Assembly (NCBI RefSeq): GCF_000013085.1
Contig: NC_007643.1
Location: forward strand, 1,411,001 to 1,475,000
Reading direction: 5' to 3'
Length of the DNA stretch: 64,000 nucleotides
From: Rhodospirillum rubrum ATCC 11170
GTDB taxonomy: Bacteria > Pseudomonadota > Alphaproteobacteria > Rhodospirillales > Rhodospirillaceae
The translations under genes and the position numbers were made by a program. Position 1 is the first letter of the stretch. Each line of letters opens with the position of its first letter. Below the pieces are notes generated by a model. That model was not told the origin of the DNA. It saw only the letters and a program-made list of their open reading frames with translations, and made no database searches. Below, piece by piece: positions 17,960 to 27,897 of this stretch.

Positions 17960-19158
17960 ATGAACATTCATGAGTATCAGGCCAAGCAGGTCTTGGCCAA
18001 GTACGGGGTTCCCGTGCTCAAGGGAGGCGTGGCCTATACCGCCGAGGAGGCGGAAAAGGTCGCTCTGGACCTGGCTGGTCCGGTCTACGTGGTGAAATCG
18101 CAGATCCACGCCGGTGGCCGCGGCAAAGGTCACTTCAAGGAACCCTCGGCCGGCGACAAAGGCGGCGTGCGCGTCGTCAAGTCGACGGACGAGGTGTTTT
18201 CCAACGCCAAGCAGATGCTGGGCGCCACCCTGGTCACCCACCAGTCGGGGGCCGAGGGCAAGGAAGTCAAGCGCGTCTATATCGAAGACGGCTGCGACAT
18301 CAAGCGCGAGCTTTATCTGTCGCTGCTCGTCGATCGGGCGACCTCGGCCGTGACCGTGATGGCCTCGACCGAGGGCGGCATGGACATCGAGGAGGTCGCC
18401 AACCATTCCCCGGAGAAGATCTTCTTCCAGGCCATCGATCAGGCCACCGGGATTTCCGGCTTCCACTGCCGCAACGTGGCGTTCTCGCTGGGTCTGGAAG
18501 GCAAGCAGGTCGGCGCCTTCACCAAGCTGCTGAGCGCGCTTTACAAGTGCTTCACCGAAACCGATTGCTCGATGCTGGAGATCAACCCGCTGGTGGTCAC
18601 CGGCGACGGTCAGGTGATCCCGCTCGATTGCAAGATGAACTTCGATTCCAACGCCCTCTATCGTCATCCCGATATCGTCGAATACCGCGATGAGGACGAA
18701 GAGGATCCGATGGAGCTGGAGGCGTCGAAGCACGACCTCAATTACATCAAGCTCGATGGCTCGATCGGCTGCATGGTCAACGGCGCCGGTCTGGCCATGG
18801 CGACCATGGACATCATCAAGCTCAAGGGCGGCGCGCCGGCCAATTTCCTTGACGTCGGAGGGGGCGCCACCCGCGAACGCGTCACCGCCGCCTTCAAGAT
18901 CATCCTGTCCGACCCCAATGTCGACGGTATCCTGGTCAATATCTTCGGCGGCATCATGCGCTGCGACGTCATCGCCGAGGGGGTGATCGCCGCCGCCCGC
19001 GAAGTGTCGCTGAACGTGCCGCTGGTGGTGCGCCTGGAAGGCACGAACGTCGAACTCGGCAAGAAGATCATGGTCGAGTCCGGCCTGCCGATCATTTCGG
19101 CGGATAATTTGGCCGACGCCGCCGAAAAGGTGGTCAAGGCGGTGAAGGAGGCTTCCTG

Positions 19159-19159
<1 letters not shown>
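17960..19159 (+). CDS. sucC: Succinyl-CoA synthetase beta subunit
   Basis: This 399-residue ATP-grasp subunit carries nucleotide binding and one face of the succinyl-CoA active site. It starts with the family signature [31 protein letters not shown] binds the nucleotide phosphates, and [13 protein letters not shown] and [13 protein letters not shown] are conserved. AGGAGAGG precedes the ATG. The stop overlaps the sucD start (TGATG), ensuring equal synthesis of the subunits. Confidence 0.98.
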
Positions 19160-20037
<878 letters not shown>

Positions 20038-20050
20038 CGCGTAATGCGAG

Positions 20051-20087
20051 CCCCCCCAGGAAAACCTTTCCCGGGGGGGTTCCTGTT
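20051..20087 (+). terminator. Possible terminator between sucD and sucA
   Basis: A 7-bp C7/G7 stem with an inner AGG/CCT pairing is followed by a short T-rich tract. The T run is broken (TTCCTGTTT), so termination may be partial. That would lower or separate sucAB expression from mdh-sucCD. Confidence 0.5.
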
Positions 20088-20269
20088 TGGGGGCGGGGCG
20101 CCTACCTACTACGAGCGAAGAGCCGACCGTTGTCGGACGAAGAGGGGGGTTACCCCCTGGAACTGGTAAAAAACGAAAACAGCGCCTAGCGTGGAGCCGA
20201 TGGCAGGCATGCTTCCCCCTAACCCGTTGAAGCGTCGCTGGCCGCCCCTCCCCAAAGGCCCGCACGGGA

Positions 20270-23233
20270 ATGGGTGACGACGTGGAAACGTCTTTTCTGA
20301 CCGGAGCCAACGCGGTCTATATCGCCGAAGTCTACAGCCGCTACCTTGCCGATCCGTCCTCCGTCGATCCAAGCTGGGTCGCCTTTTTCGGCGAATTGCG
20401 CGATGGCGCCGAGGAACTGAGCGGTGATCTCAAGGGACCTTCGTGGACCTCGCGGGGGAACGCGGTGATCGGCACCGCCGATCCCGACGCCCCCGCCGCC
20501 GCCAAGGCCGGGAAAAACGGCAAGGCCGCCGCCGCTCCGGTCCCCGCCGCTCCGGCCGCCGCCGGTCTCTCCACCGCCGAAGTCCGCGCCCACACCCTGG
20601 ATTCCGTGCGCGCCCTGATGATGATCCGCGCCTATCGGGTGCGCGGCCATCTGGTCGCCGACCTTGATCCGCTTGGCTTGAACAAGAACAACGAGCATCC
20701 CGAGCTCGACTACCGCAGCTACGGCTTCACCGATGCCGATCTCGAGCGCGAGATCTTCATCGATAACGTGCTGGGCATGGAAAGCGCCACCCTGCGCAAG
20801 ATCGTCGAGGTCGTCCGCGAAACCTATTGCGGCACCATCGGCGTCGAGTTCATGCATATTCAAGATCCCGAGCAAAAAAGCTGGATCCAACGCCGCATCG
20901 AGGGCGAGCGCAACCACACCCGCTTCACTCCCGAGGGCAAGAGGGCCATCCTGGAACGGCTGACCGAGGCCGAGGGCTTCGAGAAGTTCCTCCAGGTCAA
21001 ATATACGGGCACCAAGCGCTTCGGCCTGGAAGGCGGCGAGACGGTCATTCCGGCGATCGAGCAGATCCTCAAGCGCGGCAGCCAGCTTGGCCTGACCGAC
21101 ATCAATCTGGGCATGGCCCATCGCGGCCGGCTCAATCTGCTGACCTCGCTGCTGCATAAGCCCTATCGGGCGATCTTCAGCGAGTTCCAGGGCAATAGCG
21201 CCAATCCCGATGACGTTCAGGGCTCGGGTGACGTGAAGTACCATCTGGGCACCTCGGCCGATCGTGAATTCGATGGCGCGGTCGTCCATCTGTCGCTGCA
21301 GGCCAATCCATCCCACCTGGAAGCCGCCGACCCGGTGGTGCTGGGCAAGGTGCGGGCCAAGCAGACCCAGCTTGGCGATACGGATCGCAAGGCGGTGATG
21401 GCGCTGCTGATCCACGGCGACGCCGCCTTCGCCGGCCAGGGGCTGGTCGCCGAATGTTTCGGCCTGTCCCAGCTCAAGGGCTATCGCACCGGCGGCACCA
21501 TTCACATCGTCATCAACAACCAGATCGGCTTCACCACCAGCCCGCAGTACAGCCGTTCGGGCCAGTATTGTACCGATATCGCCAAGATGGTTCAGGCGCC
21601 GATCTTCCACGTCAATGGCGACGACCCCGAGGCGGTGGTGCATACGGCGCGCATCGTCACCGAATTCCGCCAGGAGTTCGGCGTCGATGTCGTGCTCGAC
21701 ATGGTGTGTTATCGCCGCCATGGCCATAACGAAAGCGACGAGCCGGCCTTCACCCAGCCCTTGATGTATGACTCGATCGCCCATCGCCAGACCACCCGCA
21801 CGCTTTATGCGCAAAAGCTGGTGAGCGAGGGGCTGATCTCGCAGGCCGAGGCCGATGGTCTGGCCGACGCCTTCACCGCCCGCCTGGAAACCGAGTTCCA
21901 GGCCGCCACCAGCTATAAGCCCAATCGCGCCGATTGGCTGGCGGGCAAATGGGAAGGGCTGGAGGCGCTGAACGGCGAAGAGGAATTCCGCCAGGACCGG
22001 ACCGAGGTGCCGGCCGAGGTTCTGCGCCGGGTCGGCACGGCGCTGTCGACGCCGCCGGAAAACTTCGACACCAACCGCAAGATCCTGCGCCAGATGAAGG
22101 CCAAGGCCGAGATGCTGGAAACCGGCCAGGGCATCGACTGGGCGACCGCCGAGGCCCTGGCTTTCGGCACCTTGCTGCTGGAAGGCACGCGGGTGCGGTT
22201 GTCGGGCCAGGATTCGGGGCGCGGCACCTTCTCGCACCGCCATTCGGTGCTGATCGACCAGACCAACGAGAACCGCCACATCCCGCTTGACCACCTTGAT
22301 CCCGCCCAGGCGCGGTTCGAGGTGATCGACAGCCCGCTGTCGGAATTCTCGGTGTTGGGGTTCGAATACGGCTATTCGCTGGCCGAGCCCAAGGCCCTGG
22401 TGCTGTGGGAGGCCCAGTTCGGCGATTTCGCCAATGGCGCCCAGGTGATCTTCGACCAGTTCATCAGCTCGGCCGAAAGCAAGTGGCTGCGCATGTCGGG
22501 GCTGGTCTGCCTGCTGCCCCATGGCTATGAGGGCCAGGGCCCCGAGCATTCCTCGGCCCGGCCCGAGCGCTATCTGCAGCTCTGCGCCGAAGACAACATG
22601 CAGGTGGTCAACATCACCTCGCCGGCCAATTATTTCCACGCCCTGCGCCGGCAGGTCCACCGCAACTTCCGCAAGCCGCTGATCGTCATGGCGCCCAAAT
22701 CGCTGCTGCGTCATAAGCTGGCGGTCAGCCCGCTGTCGGATTTCACCGATCACGGCTTCCGCCGGGTGCTGCCCGAGACCAAGACCCTGGTCGAGGACGA
22801 CAAGATCACCCGGGTGGTGCTGTGTTCGGGCAAGGTCTATTACGACCTGTATCAGGCCCGCGAGGACCAGGGCATCGACGATGTCGCCATCGTCCGCATC
22901 GAGCAGTTGTATCCCTGGCCCAAGGACACCTTGATGAAGGTGCTCAAGCGCTATCCCAACGCCGATGTGGTGTGGTGCCAGGAAGAGCCGGCCAATATGG
23001 GCTATTGGACCTTCGTCGACCGCCGCATCGAGTTCTTCCTGCAGGAACTCGAGCATCGCCCCGGCCGGGCCAGCTATGCCGGCCGTCCGGCCGCCGCCTC
23101 GCCGGCCACCGGGTCCAATCGCGGCCATGGGCGCGAGCAGGCCTTGCTGGTTGAACAGGCCCTGACCTGGAAGCGCGATGTCCTGCCCCAGCCGTTCCGC
23201 CGCGCCACCAAGCTCAGCATCATCGGGCAGTGA
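20270..23233 (+). CDS. sucA: 2-oxoglutarate dehydrogenase E1 component
   Basis: This 987-residue thiamine-diphosphate enzyme decarboxylates 2-oxoglutarate and transfers the succinyl group to SucB. The N-terminus SFLTGANAVYIAEVYSRYL is the motif that docks E1o to the core. An Ala-rich linker follows at about 75-95. The ThDP domain has HRGRLNLL, GDAAFAGQG and VINNQIGFTT. The transketolase-like C-terminal half has EFSVLGFEYGYS and HGYEGQGPEHSSARPERYLQ. The start ATG at 20270 fits the family N-terminus. Confidence 0.98.
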   Translation: MGDDVETSFLTGANAVYIAEVYSRYLADPSSVDPSWVAFFGELRDGAEELSGDLKGPSWTSRGNAVIGTADPDAPAAAKAGKNGKAAAAPVPAAPAAAGLSTAEVRAHTLDSVRALMMIRAYRVRGHLVADLDPLGLNKNNEHPELDYRSYGFTDADLEREIFIDNVLGMESATLRKIVEVVRETYCGTIGVEFMHIQDPEQKSWIQRRIEGERNHTRFTPEGKRAILERLTEAEGFEKFLQVKYTGTKRFGLEGGETVIPAIEQILKRGSQLGLTDINLGMAHRGRLNLLTSLLHKPYRAIFSEFQGNSANPDDVQGSGDVKYHLGTSADREFDGAVVHLSLQANPSHLEAADPVVLGKVRAKQTQLGDTDRKAVMALLIHGDAAFAGQGLVAECFGLSQLKGYRTGGTIHIVINNQIGFTTSPQYSRSGQYCTDIAKMVQAPIFHVNGDDPEAVVHTARIVTEFRQEFGVDVVLDMVCYRRHGHNESDEPAFTQPLMYDSIAHRQTTRTLYAQKLVSEGLISQAEADGLADAFTARLETEFQAATSYKPNRADWLAGKWEGLEALNGEEEFRQDRTEVPAEVLRRVGTALSTPPENFDTNRKILRQMKAKAEMLETGQGIDWATAEALAFGTLLLEGTRVRLSGQDSGRGTFSHRHSVLIDQTNENRHIPLDHLDPAQARFEVIDSPLSEFSVLGFEYGYSLAEPKALVLWEAQFGDFANGAQVIFDQFISSAESKWLRMSGLVCLLPHGYEGQGPEHSSARPERYLQLCAEDNMQVVNITSPANYFHALRRQVHRNFRKPLIVMAPKSLLRHKLAVSPLSDFTDHGFRRVLPETKTLVEDDKITRVVLCSGKVYYDLYQAREDQGIDDVAIVRIEQLYPWPKDTLMKVLKRYPNADVVWCQEEPANMGYWTFVDRRIEFFLQELEHRPGRASYAGRPAAASPATGSNRGHGREQALLVEQALTWKRDVLPQPFRRATKLSIIGQ

Positions 23234-23287
23234 ATTCCCCCCGTTCCTTTCGTCCTGCCCTAGTGCCATTCCGGGAGACAGTCAGTC

Positions 23288-24583
23288 ATGGCCACCGAAA
23301 TCATCGTGCCCCAATTGGGCGAGTCCGTGTCCGAAGCGACGGTCGCCAAGTGGTTCAAGAAGGTTGGCGACGCCGTCGCCGCCGATGAACCCCTTGTCGA
23401 GCTTGAGACCGATAAGGTCACCGTCGAGGTTCCGGCCCCGGCCGCTGGCACGTTGAGCGAGATCATCGCCGCGGAAGGGGCCGAGGTGGCGGTGGGCGCC
23501 GTTCTCGCCCTGCTCGCCGGGGCCGGGGAGGGTGCCGCTCCCGCCAAGCCCGCCGCCGCCCCGGCGGAGAAGAAGGCCGAGCCGGAGAAGAAGCCCGAAG
23601 CGGAAAAGAAGGCGGGGCCGGAAAAGAAGGCCGAGCCGGTGGCCGCCGCCGCGCCCAAGGCCGCCAGCGCCCCTCTCGACTATCCGCTGCCGCCGGCGGT
23701 GCGCAAGCTGGTGGATGACAACGCGCTTGATCCCGCGCGCATTCCCGCCACCGGCAAGGACGGCCGGTTGACCCGCGACGACGTGGTGGCCTTCCTCAAG
23801 GCCGGCGCTCCGGCCGGCGCGCCCGCCAGCGCCCCGGCGCCCGCTAGCGCTCCGGCGGCGGGTCCGGCCCGCGAGGCCGGTCCGCGCGAGGAAAAGGTCA
23901 AGATGACCCGCTTGCGTCGGCGCATCGCCGAACGTCTGAAGGAGGCCCAGAACACCGCCGCCATCCTGACCACCTTTAACGAGGTGGACATGACCAATCT
24001 GATGGCCCTGCGCAATCAGTACAAGGAAAGCTTCGAGAAGAAGCATGGCGTCAAGCTGGGCTTCATGTCGTTCTTCGTCAAAGCCTGCGTCAAGGCCTTG
24101 CAGGAAATGCCGGCGGTCAATTCCGAGATCAGCGGTGATTCGCTGATCTACAAGAACTACTACGATATCGGCGTCGCCGTTGGCGGCGCCCAGGGTCTGG
24201 TGGTGCCGGTGGTGCGCGATTGCGACGCCAAGTCCTTCGCCACGATCGAGGCCGATATCGCCGGCTATGGCAAGAAGGCCCGCGATGGCAGCCTGACCAT
24301 GGAAGAAATGGCCGGCGGCACCTTCACCGTGTCCAACGGCGGGGTCTATGGCTCGCTGATGTCGACGCCGATCATCAACCCGCCGCAGTCGGCCATTCTC
24401 GGCATGCATAAAACCATGATGCGGCCGATGGTGATGCCCGACGGCTCGATCGCCGCCCGGCCGATGATGTATCTGGCGCTCAGCTACGATCACCGCATCG
24501 TTGACGGCAAGGAAGCGGTGACCTTCCTGGTCCGCGTCAAGGAATGCATCGAGGATCCGGCCCGCCTGCTGCTCGACGCCTGA
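23288..24583 (+). CDS. sucB: Dihydrolipoyl succinyltransferase (E2o)
   Basis: This 431-residue core subunit of the 2-oxoglutarate dehydrogenase complex has, in order, a lipoyl domain (1-80) with lipoyl-Lys43 in [12 protein letters not shown] Glu/Lys/Ala/Pro linker follows at about 82-132, with several EKK repeats. The E1/E3-binding domain is at about 135-172 and a second Ala-Pro linker at about 173-198. The catalytic domain ends with the His of [22 protein letters not shown] precedes the ATG. It lies 54 bases after sucA. Confidence 0.97.
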   Translation: MATEIIVPQLGESVSEATVAKWFKKVGDAVAADEPLVELETDKVTVEVPAPAAGTLSEIIAAEGAEVAVGAVLALLAGAGEGAAPAKPAAAPAEKKAEPEKKPEAEKKAGPEKKAEPVAAAAPKAASAPLDYPLPPAVRKLVDDNALDPARIPATGKDGRLTRDDVVAFLKAGAPAGAPASAPAPASAPAAGPAREAGPREEKVKMTRLRRRIAERLKEAQNTAAILTTFNEVDMTNLMALRNQYKESFEKKHGVKLGFMSFFVKACVKALQEMPAVNSEISGDSLIYKNYYDIGVAVGGAQGLVVPVVRDCDAKSFATIEADIAGYGKKARDGSLTMEEMAGGTFTVSNGGVYGSLMSTPIINPPQSAILGMHKTMMRPMVMPDGSIAARPMMYLALSYDHRIVDGKEAVTFLVRVKECIEDPARLLLDA

Positions 24584-24590
24584 TCCGCAA

Positions 24591-24621
24591 GGGGAGGGGG
24601 GCTTTGGTCGTTCCCCTCCCC
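24591..24621. promoter_or_regulatory. Intergenic hairpin between sucB and lpd
   Basis: A 9-bp GGGGAGGGG/CCCCTCCCC stem with a 13-base loop lies right after the sucB stop. No T run follows, so it is more likely a 3'-end stabiliser or processing site than a full terminator. It could set different levels for sucAB and lpd. Confidence 0.45.
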
Positions 24622-24698
24622 ATTCCCGAAAATCCACAAGTGCCTGTCCGCCGGGAAGGCCATCCCCCGGCGCCTGCAAGGAAGAAGAGGCCAGCCTC

Positions 24699-26099
24699 AT
24701 GTCCGATTTTGATGTCGTGGTGATCGGTGGCGGCCCGGGCGGCTACGTCTGTGCCATCCGCGCCGCTCAGCTTGGCCTGCGGGTCGCCTGTGTCGAAAAG
24801 CGCCCGACGCTTGGCGGCACCTGCCTGAATGTCGGCTGCATTCCGTCCAAGGCGCTGTTGCAGTCGTCGCACCTGTTCGACGAGGCCAACCACGGCTTCG
24901 CCGCCCATGGCATCACCGTCGGCACCCTGGGCCTCGACATGAAGACGATGATGGCGCGCAAGGACGAGGTGGTCGAGGCCAACACCAAGGGCATCGTTTT
25001 CCTGTTCAAGAAGAACAAGGTGACCCATGTCGTCGGCTCCGCCCGCATCGCCGGCGCCGGTCAGGTGGTGGTGAGCGGCGAGGGCGGCGAGCAGACGCTG
25101 ACGACGCGCGCCATCGTCATCGCCACCGGTTCGGAAGTCACGCCTTTGCCCGGAGTGACCATCGACGAGGAGCGGATCGTCTCCTCGACCGGGGCGCTGG
25201 CCCTGGCCAAGGTGCCCAAATCCCTGGTGGTGATCGGCGCCGGGGTGATCGGCCTGGAATTGGGCTCGGTCTGGCGCCGCCTGGGCGCCGAGGTGACGGT
25301 TGTCGAATATCTCGACCACATCCTGCCGCCGATGGATGGCGAGGTGCGCAAGCAAAGCCAGCGCATCCTGGAAAAGCAGGGACTGCGCTTCAAGCTGGGC
25401 CGCAAGGTGACGGCCGCCGAACGCAAGGGCGAGGGGGTTAGTCTGACCGTCGAGCCGGCCAAGGGCGGCGAGGCCGAAACCCTGGAAGCCGAAACCGTGC
25501 TGGTCGCCGTTGGCCGCCGGCCCTTTACCGACGGGCTGGGGCTTGAAGAGGTCGGCGTGGAAAAGACCGATCGCGGCTTCGTCAAGGTCGATGGCGATTT
25601 CCAGACCGCTATCGAAGGCATCTTCGCCATCGGCGATGTGATCGGCGGCATGATGCTGGCCCATAAGGCCGAGGACGAGGGCATGGCCCTGGCCGAGATG
25701 CTGGCCGGGGAAAGCGCCCATGTGAACTACGGCGCCATTCCGTCGGTTGTCTACACCTGGCCGGAAATCGCCGGGGTCGGCAAGACCGAGGAGATGCTGA
25801 AGAAGGACGGCGTCGCCTATAAGGTCGGCAAATTCCCCTTCACCGCCAATGCCCGGGCCAAGGCCAATGGCGACACCGACGGCTTCGTCAAGATCCTGTC
25901 GAACGCCGAAACCGGCCGGGTGCTTGGCTGCCATATCATCGGCGCCCAGGCCGGCGATCTGATCATGGAAGTGGTTTTGGGGATGGAATTCGGCGCCTCG
26001 TCCGAAGACATCGCCCGCACCTGCCACGCCCACCCGCAATTGGGCGAAGCGGTCAAGGAAGCCGCCCTCGCCGTCAACAAGCGCACCATCCATATGTGA
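24699..26099 (+). CDS. lpd: Dihydrolipoamide dehydrogenase (E3)
   Basis: This 466-residue flavoprotein reoxidises the dihydrolipoyl group of SucB and makes NADH. The FAD motif is [14 protein letters not shown]. The redox-active Cys42 and Cys47 are in [16 protein letters not shown]. An NAD-binding motif [16 protein letters not shown] and the C-terminal His-Glu pair in [10 protein letters not shown] complete the active site. AGGAAGAAG precedes the ATG. Its place after sucAB suggests it mainly serves the 2-oxoglutarate complex, perhaps also pyruvate dehydrogenase. Confidence 0.97.
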   Translation: MSDFDVVVIGGGPGGYVCAIRAAQLGLRVACVEKRPTLGGTCLNVGCIPSKALLQSSHLFDEANHGFAAHGITVGTLGLDMKTMMARKDEVVEANTKGIVFLFKKNKVTHVVGSARIAGAGQVVVSGEGGEQTLTTRAIVIATGSEVTPLPGVTIDEERIVSSTGALALAKVPKSLVVIGAGVIGLELGSVWRRLGAEVTVVEYLDHILPPMDGEVRKQSQRILEKQGLRFKLGRKVTAAERKGEGVSLTVEPAKGGEAETLEAETVLVAVGRRPFTDGLGLEEVGVEKTDRGFVKVDGDFQTAIEGIFAIGDVIGGMMLAHKAEDEGMALAEMLAGESAHVNYGAIPSVVYTWPEIAGVGKTEEMLKKDGVAYKVGKFPFTANARAKANGDTDGFVKILSNAETGRVLGCHIIGAQAGDLIMEVVLGMEFGASSEDIARTCHAHPQLGEAVKEAALAVNKRTIHM

Positions 26100-26118
26100 G
26101 GGGTGGGCCAGCAGGCAT

Positions 26119-26159
26119 AAAAAAACGGGCCGCGCTGGGGGGATCCCTGGCGCGGCCCG
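26119..26159 (-). terminator. Terminator between lpd and the psp operon
   Basis: A 15-bp hairpin (26126-26159, two G-T pairs, GGAT loop) has seven A on its left side, so on the minus strand it ends in seven T and closes the psp operon. On the plus strand it is followed by CTGTGTTTC, so it may also stop lpd transcription weakly. Confidence 0.85.
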
Positions 26160-26193
26160 CTGTGTTTCTTGGCGGGTCGAGAAAAACGGGCGG

Positions 26194-26679
26194 TTAGGCG
26201 CGGATCGGGCCCTTGGCGCCGCGTTCGAGGTCGCGGAACTTCTTGTTCAGGGCATAGTCCTCGGAGGTGACGTGGGTCTCCATGCGCCCGGTGCGGCGTT
26301 CGAGATCGGCGAAGGCCCGCCGCAACTCGGGAAAATCGGCTTCGGCGTCGGTGCCGGCCCCCGGACCATGGCTTGGCCGCTCGCCGGCCGCCTCGCCGCG
26401 TTTGTCGCCAAACAGGGTGCGCTTGACCGCCGAACTGGCGCCGTCGATGCCGCGCTCGATCGCTCCGGCGTTGTCGACCCAGTACCAAGCGGTCAAGAAG
26501 ACCAGCAAGGCGAGCGGCAGGTTCATCACGCCGCCCAGAACGAACAGCACGATCACCGCGCGCCGCGACAGGCCCAGGCGATCGGCGACGCCCTGGGTGA
26601 CCCGGCGAAGGATGCCCGGTCGCTCGTCCTGGGGATGGGGCCGGGAATGGGGATAGCGGGGGGGGACGTCATGGTTCAT
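26194..26679 (-). CDS. pspC: Phage shock protein C
   Basis: This 161-residue inner-membrane protein carries a PspC domain: a GILRRVTQGVADRLGLSRR amphipathic segment, then a hydrophobic helix VIVLFVLGGVMNLPLALLVFL. The C-terminal part at about 100-161 is charged and helical (ADLERRTGRMETHVTSEDYA). That part is longer than in minimal PspC proteins and resembles alphaproteobacterial forms. With PspB it senses inner-membrane stress and recruits PspA. Its start overlaps the pspB stop by four bases (ATGA). Confidence 0.9.
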   Translation of the reverse strand: MNHDVPPRYPHSRPHPQDERPGILRRVTQGVADRLGLSRRAVIVLFVLGGVMNLPLALLVFLTAWYWVDNAGAIERGIDGASSAVKRTLFGDKRGEAAGERPSHGPGAGTDAEADFPELRRAFADLERRTGRMETHVTSEDYALNKKFRDLERGAKGPIRA

Positions 26680-26924
26680 TGATTTCTCCAGTTCGGCGAC
26701 TCGGCGTCGAGAATGGATTCCAGAATGAGGATGCGGTCGTTCAGCTTATGGGCGGTTTCGCGCAGCTGGCGGATTTCCTTCTGGTCGACCACCACCGAGT
26801 CGCCGCCGGCATCGACCATCCGCATGCGTTTCCACTTGGTGACATAATGGAAGATGATCCAGGTCGGCATCACCACCGCCACGAAGACGATCAGCGGCAC
26901 GAACAGGAAGACGAATAGGCTCAT
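26676..26924 (-). CDS. pspB: Phage shock protein B
   Basis: This 82-residue protein has one N-terminal membrane helix (FVFLFVPLIVFVAVVMPTWII) followed by HYVTKWKRMR and a short coiled coil (IRQLRETAHKLNDRILILES). That is exactly the PspB layout. PspB works with PspC to release PspF from PspA under membrane stress. It lies about 100 bases downstream of pspA and overlaps pspC. Confidence 0.93.
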   Translation of the reverse strand: MSLFVFLFVPLIVFVAVVMPTWIIFHYVTKWKRMRMVDAGGDSVVVDQKEIRQLRETAHKLNDRILILESILDAESPNWRNQ

Positions 26925-27027
26925 TTCGGATCAAATCCTTCGCAGGCGGGGGCGCAGGCGGGCGGCGCGGGCGGTAGGGCGAGGCGGGCGGGCGGCGTCC
27001 CCGCGAGCGGGGACGAAGCCTTTAAGA

Positions 27028-27708
27028 TCAGGCCCCGGCGCCACGCCGCGCGACGGTCTCCTTCAACCGCGCCAGTTCGTCCTCCACATCGGCCTCGGCG
27101 CGCAGTTCGGAAAACTGCTCATCAAGGCTGACGCCCGCCGTCTTGCCGAGATCGTAGCTTTCGGCGTCGGCTTCAAGCTCGGAAATCCGGCGTTCAAGCG
27201 AGTCATAGCGCCCCAGGGCCTCGTCGATGCGGCCGTCGTGGAGGGTGCGGCGCAAATCTACCCGCTTTTGCGCCGAACGCATGCGGATTTCCAGGGATTT
27301 GCGCTTGGCCTTGGCTTCTTCCAGCTTGGCCTGAAGCTGACCGAGATCGACATTGGTCTTGGCGAGGCTCTCGTCGATGGCCTTCAGCTCGGCCCGCGCC
27401 CCTTCGGCCTGATCGGCCAGCTTGCGCTTGGCGATCAACGCCGCCTTGGCCAGATCCTCGCGGCCCTTGGCCAGGGCGAATTCCGCCTTCTCGCCCCATT
27501 CGCGGCCGCCGGCTTCCAGGCGTTCGAGCGAGCGTTCCAGGTCCTTGCGATCGGCGATGGTGCGCACGGTGGCGGTGCGGACCTCAACCAGGGTGTCTTC
27601 CATTTCCTGAATCATCAGACGCGCCATCTTTTCGGGGTCTTCGGCGCGGTCGATCAGGGAATTGAGATTGGCGTTCACGATGTCGGTCAGGCGGGAAAAG
27701 ATGCCCAT
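27028..27708 (-). CDS. pspA: Phage shock protein A (PspA/IM30/ESCRT-III family)
   Basis: This 226-residue, almost wholly coiled-coil protein starts MGIFSRLTDIVNANLNSLID, the membrane-binding amphipathic helix of PspA. EDPEKMARLMIQEMEDTLVE is conserved. PspA assembles on damaged inner membrane to limit proton leak and, when free, inhibits PspF. It is the first gene of pspABC and faces a sigma-54 promoter candidate 63 bases upstream. Confidence 0.96.
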   Translation of the reverse strand: MGIFSRLTDIVNANLNSLIDRAEDPEKMARLMIQEMEDTLVEVRTATVRTIADRKDLERSLERLEAGGREWGEKAEFALAKGREDLAKAALIAKRKLADQAEGARAELKAIDESLAKTNVDLGQLQAKLEEAKAKRKSLEIRMRSAQKRVDLRRTLHDGRIDEALGRYDSLERRISELEADAESYDLGKTAGVSLDEQFSELRAEADVEDELARLKETVARRGAGA

Positions 27709-27770
27709 TTGGGGCCTCCATGCTTGGGAAAAGGGGGCGCCCCTGTCGTGGGGTGCTCTGCCTTTTGCTT

Positions 27771-27787
27771 AGCCAGAAGCGTGCCAA
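27771..27787 (-). promoter_or_regulatory. Sigma-54 promoter for pspABC
   Basis: On the minus strand TTGGCACG-N4-TGGCT matches the consensus TTGGCACG-N4-TTGCW except one base at -12; both invariant dinucleotides (GG and GC) are correctly spaced. It predicts transcription from about 27760 toward pspA. A small palindrome CTTGA-GAA-TCAAG lies just upstream at 27798-27810. Confidence 0.82.
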
Positions 27788-27884
27788 AGAAAAAACGCTT
27801 GAGAATCAAGACCAAAGCCAGTCCCTGACGCTAGGGCAAAGCGGTTCTCGCCAAAATTTAGCGGAAAGCGCTAGCGGATATCGC

Positions 27885-27890
27885 TATAAT
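27885..27890 (+). promoter_or_regulatory. -10 box of pspF, within a palindrome
   Basis: A perfect TATAAT ends seven bases before the pspF ATG, so the transcript would begin at or within a base or two of the start codon. The inverted repeat TAGCG-N5-CGCTA overlaps its left edge. It is a candidate site for PspF autoregulation. No good -35 box is visible. Confidence 0.55.
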
Positions 27891-27897
27891 CTGGTCC

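Noticed and set aside
20219-23269. 1016-codon minus-strand frame opposite sucA
   Set aside because: Gly/Gln/His-rich shadow typical of high-GC antisense frames, with no domain features.
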